From the NCBI GenBank assembly GCA_036510735.1, contig DATCDK010000206.1, forward strand, positions 1 to 6,636: a stretch of DNA of 6,636 bases. The letters run 5' to 3'. The first letter of the stretch is position 1, and each line of letters starts with the position of its first letter. Origin of the DNA: PALSA-607 sp036510735 (GTDB taxonomy: Bacteria > Actinomycetota > Actinomycetes > Acidothermales > Acidothermaceae). The translations under genes were made by a program, and so were the position numbers. Positions 5,178-6,636 of the stretch are shown here, in pieces. The notes beneath the pieces are model-generated. The model did no database searches, had not been told where the DNA came from, and saw only the letters and a list, made by a program, of their open reading frames with translations.

Positions 5178-6622
5178 GAGATGCCGAACTCCTTCCAGCG
5201 GGCTGTCACACGCTCGATGACCGCGGGATCCTGCGTGATCATCTCCGGCCAACCGCGGGCGTAGCCCTCGGTTGGCAACTTCCCGGTGGCATCGATGCCC
5301 ACCTTGCCGCCCCAGAACTGCTGGTAACTGGCGTGATCGAGGTGATCGACCGGACCGACAGATTGCACCATGTCGTGGGTGTAGTCGACGTTGCCCAATG
5401 CCCGCCAGGCAACTTGCGAGTAGTCATGCACATCGCAGTCGGCGTCGACCACGACGATCAGCTTCGCGAGCGAGAGCATCCCAGCGCCCCAGATCGCGTG
5501 CATCACCTTGTGAGCGTGCTTCGGAAAGCGCTTGTCGATGCTGACAATCACGCAGTTGTGGAACACCCCCTCGACTGGCATGTCCATGTCGACGATGTCG
5601 GGGATCAGCAGCTTCACCAGCGGCAGAAAGATCCGCTCGGTGGCCTTGCCCATCGGTCCGTCCTCAGCCGGCGGTCGACCGACCACGATGCTCTGGAACA
5701 CCGGCTTCTTCTGCATCGTCATGCAGTCGATCGTCAGAGCCGGAAAAGGCTCGACAGGCGTGTAAAAACCGGTGTGGTCGCCGAACGGCCCCTCTGGCCG
5801 CCGCTCCCCCGGCTCGAGCCAGCCTTCAAGAACGACTTGGGCGTCGGCCGGCACTTGGAGTGGCACGGTCATGCAGTCGACCATCTCCACCCGCTCCTGC
5901 CGCAAGAAGCCCGCGAACAGGTACTCGTCGATGTCACTGGGCAACGGCGCGGAAGCTGCGTACGTCACCACCGGGTCGCAGCCGAAGGCGATCGCAACCG
6001 GCAATCGCTCGCCGCGCCGCTCGGCGACGGCGTGATGGGCGTTGGAGTCCTTGTGGATCTGCCAATGCATCGCGACAGTGCGCGAGTCGTGCCGCTGCAA
6101 CCGATAGAGCCCGAGGTTGCGCTGACCGGTCTCCGGGTGCTTCGTGTGCGTGAGGCCGAGGTTGAAATACGAGCCGCCGTCATCGGGCCAGGTGTGCAAG
6201 GCGGGCAAGGACATCAGGTCGACCTTGTCGCCCTTCACGACGACGTCTTGGCAGTCGCCTTTTCGTACGGTCTTAGGCGGGACGTCGCGTAGCTGGCCCA
6301 GCTTGCTCATCGCATCCTTGAGACCGGCGAAGCCCTTCGGCAACTCGGGCTTGAGCAGGTCGCCGATGCGGGCGCCGATCTCGTCAAGGTCATCGACCCC
6401 AAGTGCTTTGGCCATCCGGGCGGTGGTGCCGAAGACGTTCATAGCCAGCGGCAACTTGGAGCCTTTGACGTTCTCGAACAGCAGTGCAGGGCCGCCAGCC
6501 CTCACGACCCGGTCGACGATCTCGGTGATCTCCAGGTACGGATCGACCTGCGCTTTGACGCGCACGAGTTCGCCGTCCTTCTCCAGGCGCTCGAGAAACT
6601 CGGGCAGGTCGGCGAAGCTCAT
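5174..6622 (-). CDS. ubiD: UbiD-family menaquinone biosynthesis decarboxylase (SCO4490/MqnL type)
   Basis: This prenyl-FMN-dependent decarboxylase should remove the 6-carboxylate of the naphthoate intermediate after or around prenylation. The 482-residue protein is of normal UbiD length. Visible motifs are NLGLYRLQ (169-176, R174), HWQIHKDSNAHH (186-197), DIDEYLFAGFLR (230-241), VVLEGWLEPGERRPEGPFGDHTGFY (263-287, in two parts around E277 and D282), and DCDVHDYSQVAWR (395-407). R174, E277 and D282 fit the family E(D)-R-E catalytic set; N169, H190 and E233 fit the metal ligands that hold the cofactor phosphate, judged by eye against fungal Fdc1 and E. coli UbiD. ATG 6622 begins MSFADLPEFLERLEKDGEL, a typical N-terminus; no Shine-Dalgarno is visible in the 14 bases upstream that remain. 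It is followed by mqnP with a GTGA overlap and then ubiX. Its C-terminus WKEFGIS is complete. Confidence 0.95.
   Translation of the reverse strand: MSFADLPEFLERLEKDGELVRVKAQVDPYLEITEIVDRVVRAGGPALLFENVKGSKLPLAMNVFGTTARMAKALGVDDLDEIGARIGDLLKPELPKGFAGLKDAMSKLGQLRDVPPKTVRKGDCQDVVVKGDKVDLMSLPALHTWPDDGGSYFNLGLTHTKHPETGQRNLGLYRLQRHDSRTVAMHWQIHKDSNAHHAVAERRGERLPVAIAFGCDPVVTYAASAPLPSDIDEYLFAGFLRQERVEMVDCMTVPLQVPADAQVVLEGWLEPGERRPEGPFGDHTGFYTPVEPFPALTIDCMTMQKKPVFQSIVVGRPPAEDGPMGKATERIFLPLVKLLIPDIVDMDMPVEGVFHNCVIVSIDKRFPKHAHKVMHAIWGAGMLSLAKLIVVVDADCDVHDYSQVAWRALGNVDYTHDMVQSVGPVDHLDHASYQQFWGGKVGIDATGKLPTEGYARGWPEMITQDPAVIERVTARWKEFGIS
5189..5196 (-). promoter_or_regulatory. Strong Shine-Dalgarno for mqnP inside the ubiD end
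   Basis: On the minus strand GGAAGGAG precedes GTG 5177 by 11 nt. It lies within the last codons of ubiD, so mqnP can be initiated independently as well as by coupling at the GTGA overlap. It decides the mqnP start. Confidence 0.7.
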
Positions 6623-6628
6623 AGATCA

Positions 6629-6634
6629 AGTATC
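6629..6634 (-). promoter_or_regulatory. Possible -10 box for a leaderless ubiD transcript
   Basis: GATACT (minus strand, 6634-6629) lies 7 nt before the ubiD ATG, and there is no Shine-Dalgarno in between. That spacing would place the transcription start at or next to the A of the ATG, as in the leaderless mRNAs common in actinobacteria. The -35 region is outside the window and the first base differs from the TANNNT consensus, so this is tentative. Confidence 0.25.
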
Positions 6635-6636
6635 GC

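Noticed and set aside
5178..5252. Longer mqnP start inside ubiD
   Set aside because: The added residues are just another frame of the ubiD end; GTG 5177 has a strong Shine-Dalgarno and a GTGA overlap.
5333..6292. A 319-codon open frame on the plus strand
   Set aside because: It lies fully antisense to the well-supported ubiD gene, and its His/Arg/Val-rich sequence resembles no family I know. Long antisense frames are expected in GC-rich genes.

Overview
This window comes from a high-GC Gram-positive bacterium (Actinomycetota). I infer this from the GC-rich third codon positions, GTG starts, a BldC-type regulator, a DUF4229-like membrane protein, and menaquinone enzymes that match from memory the Streptomyces SCO4490-4494/SCO4550 type. 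A Nocardioides-like (Propionibacteriales) host is a reasonable guess but cannot be proven here.

Almost everything belongs to one theme: the futalosine (alternative) menaquinone pathway. Seven of the eight genes are on the minus strand, in two blocks. Right block, read right to left: ubiD-family decarboxylase (5174-6622), UbiA-family prenyltransferase MqnP (4263-5177) and ubiX (3568-4266). These are fused by GTGA and ATGA stop/start overlaps. Left block, read right to left: mqnE (1801-2961), a two-TM DUF4229-like protein (1485-1799), mqnA (646-1488), a receiver-only response regulator (114-548), and the first 28 codons of mqnC (1-86), which leaves the window on the left. The only plus-strand gene is a small BldC/MerR-type DNA-binding protein (3267-3488). 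It lies between the blocks, divergent from mqnE and convergent with ubiX.

How it works together: MqnA dehydrates chorismate to 3-enolpyruvylbenzoate. MqnE joins this to the adenosyl part of SAM to give aminofutalosine. After loss of the base (MqnB-type step, not in the window), MqnC cyclises dehypoxanthine futalosine and MqnD (not in the window) releases 1,4-dihydroxy-6-naphthoate. MqnP prenylates that ring at the membrane, and the UbiD enzyme, using prenylated FMN made by UbiX, removes the carboxylate. A methyltransferase (not in the window) would finish menaquinone.

The enzymes are well-known families. The less explained parts are an orphan receiver protein and a small membrane protein inside the operon, a BldC-like regulator between the two blocks, a perfect 34-bp duplication of the ubiX 3' end, a duplicated ubiX start region, a stem-loop after mqnA, dyads around the mqnE promoter region, and a possible leaderless start for ubiD. 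I see no rRNA, tRNA, CRISPR array, insertion sequence or phage gene.
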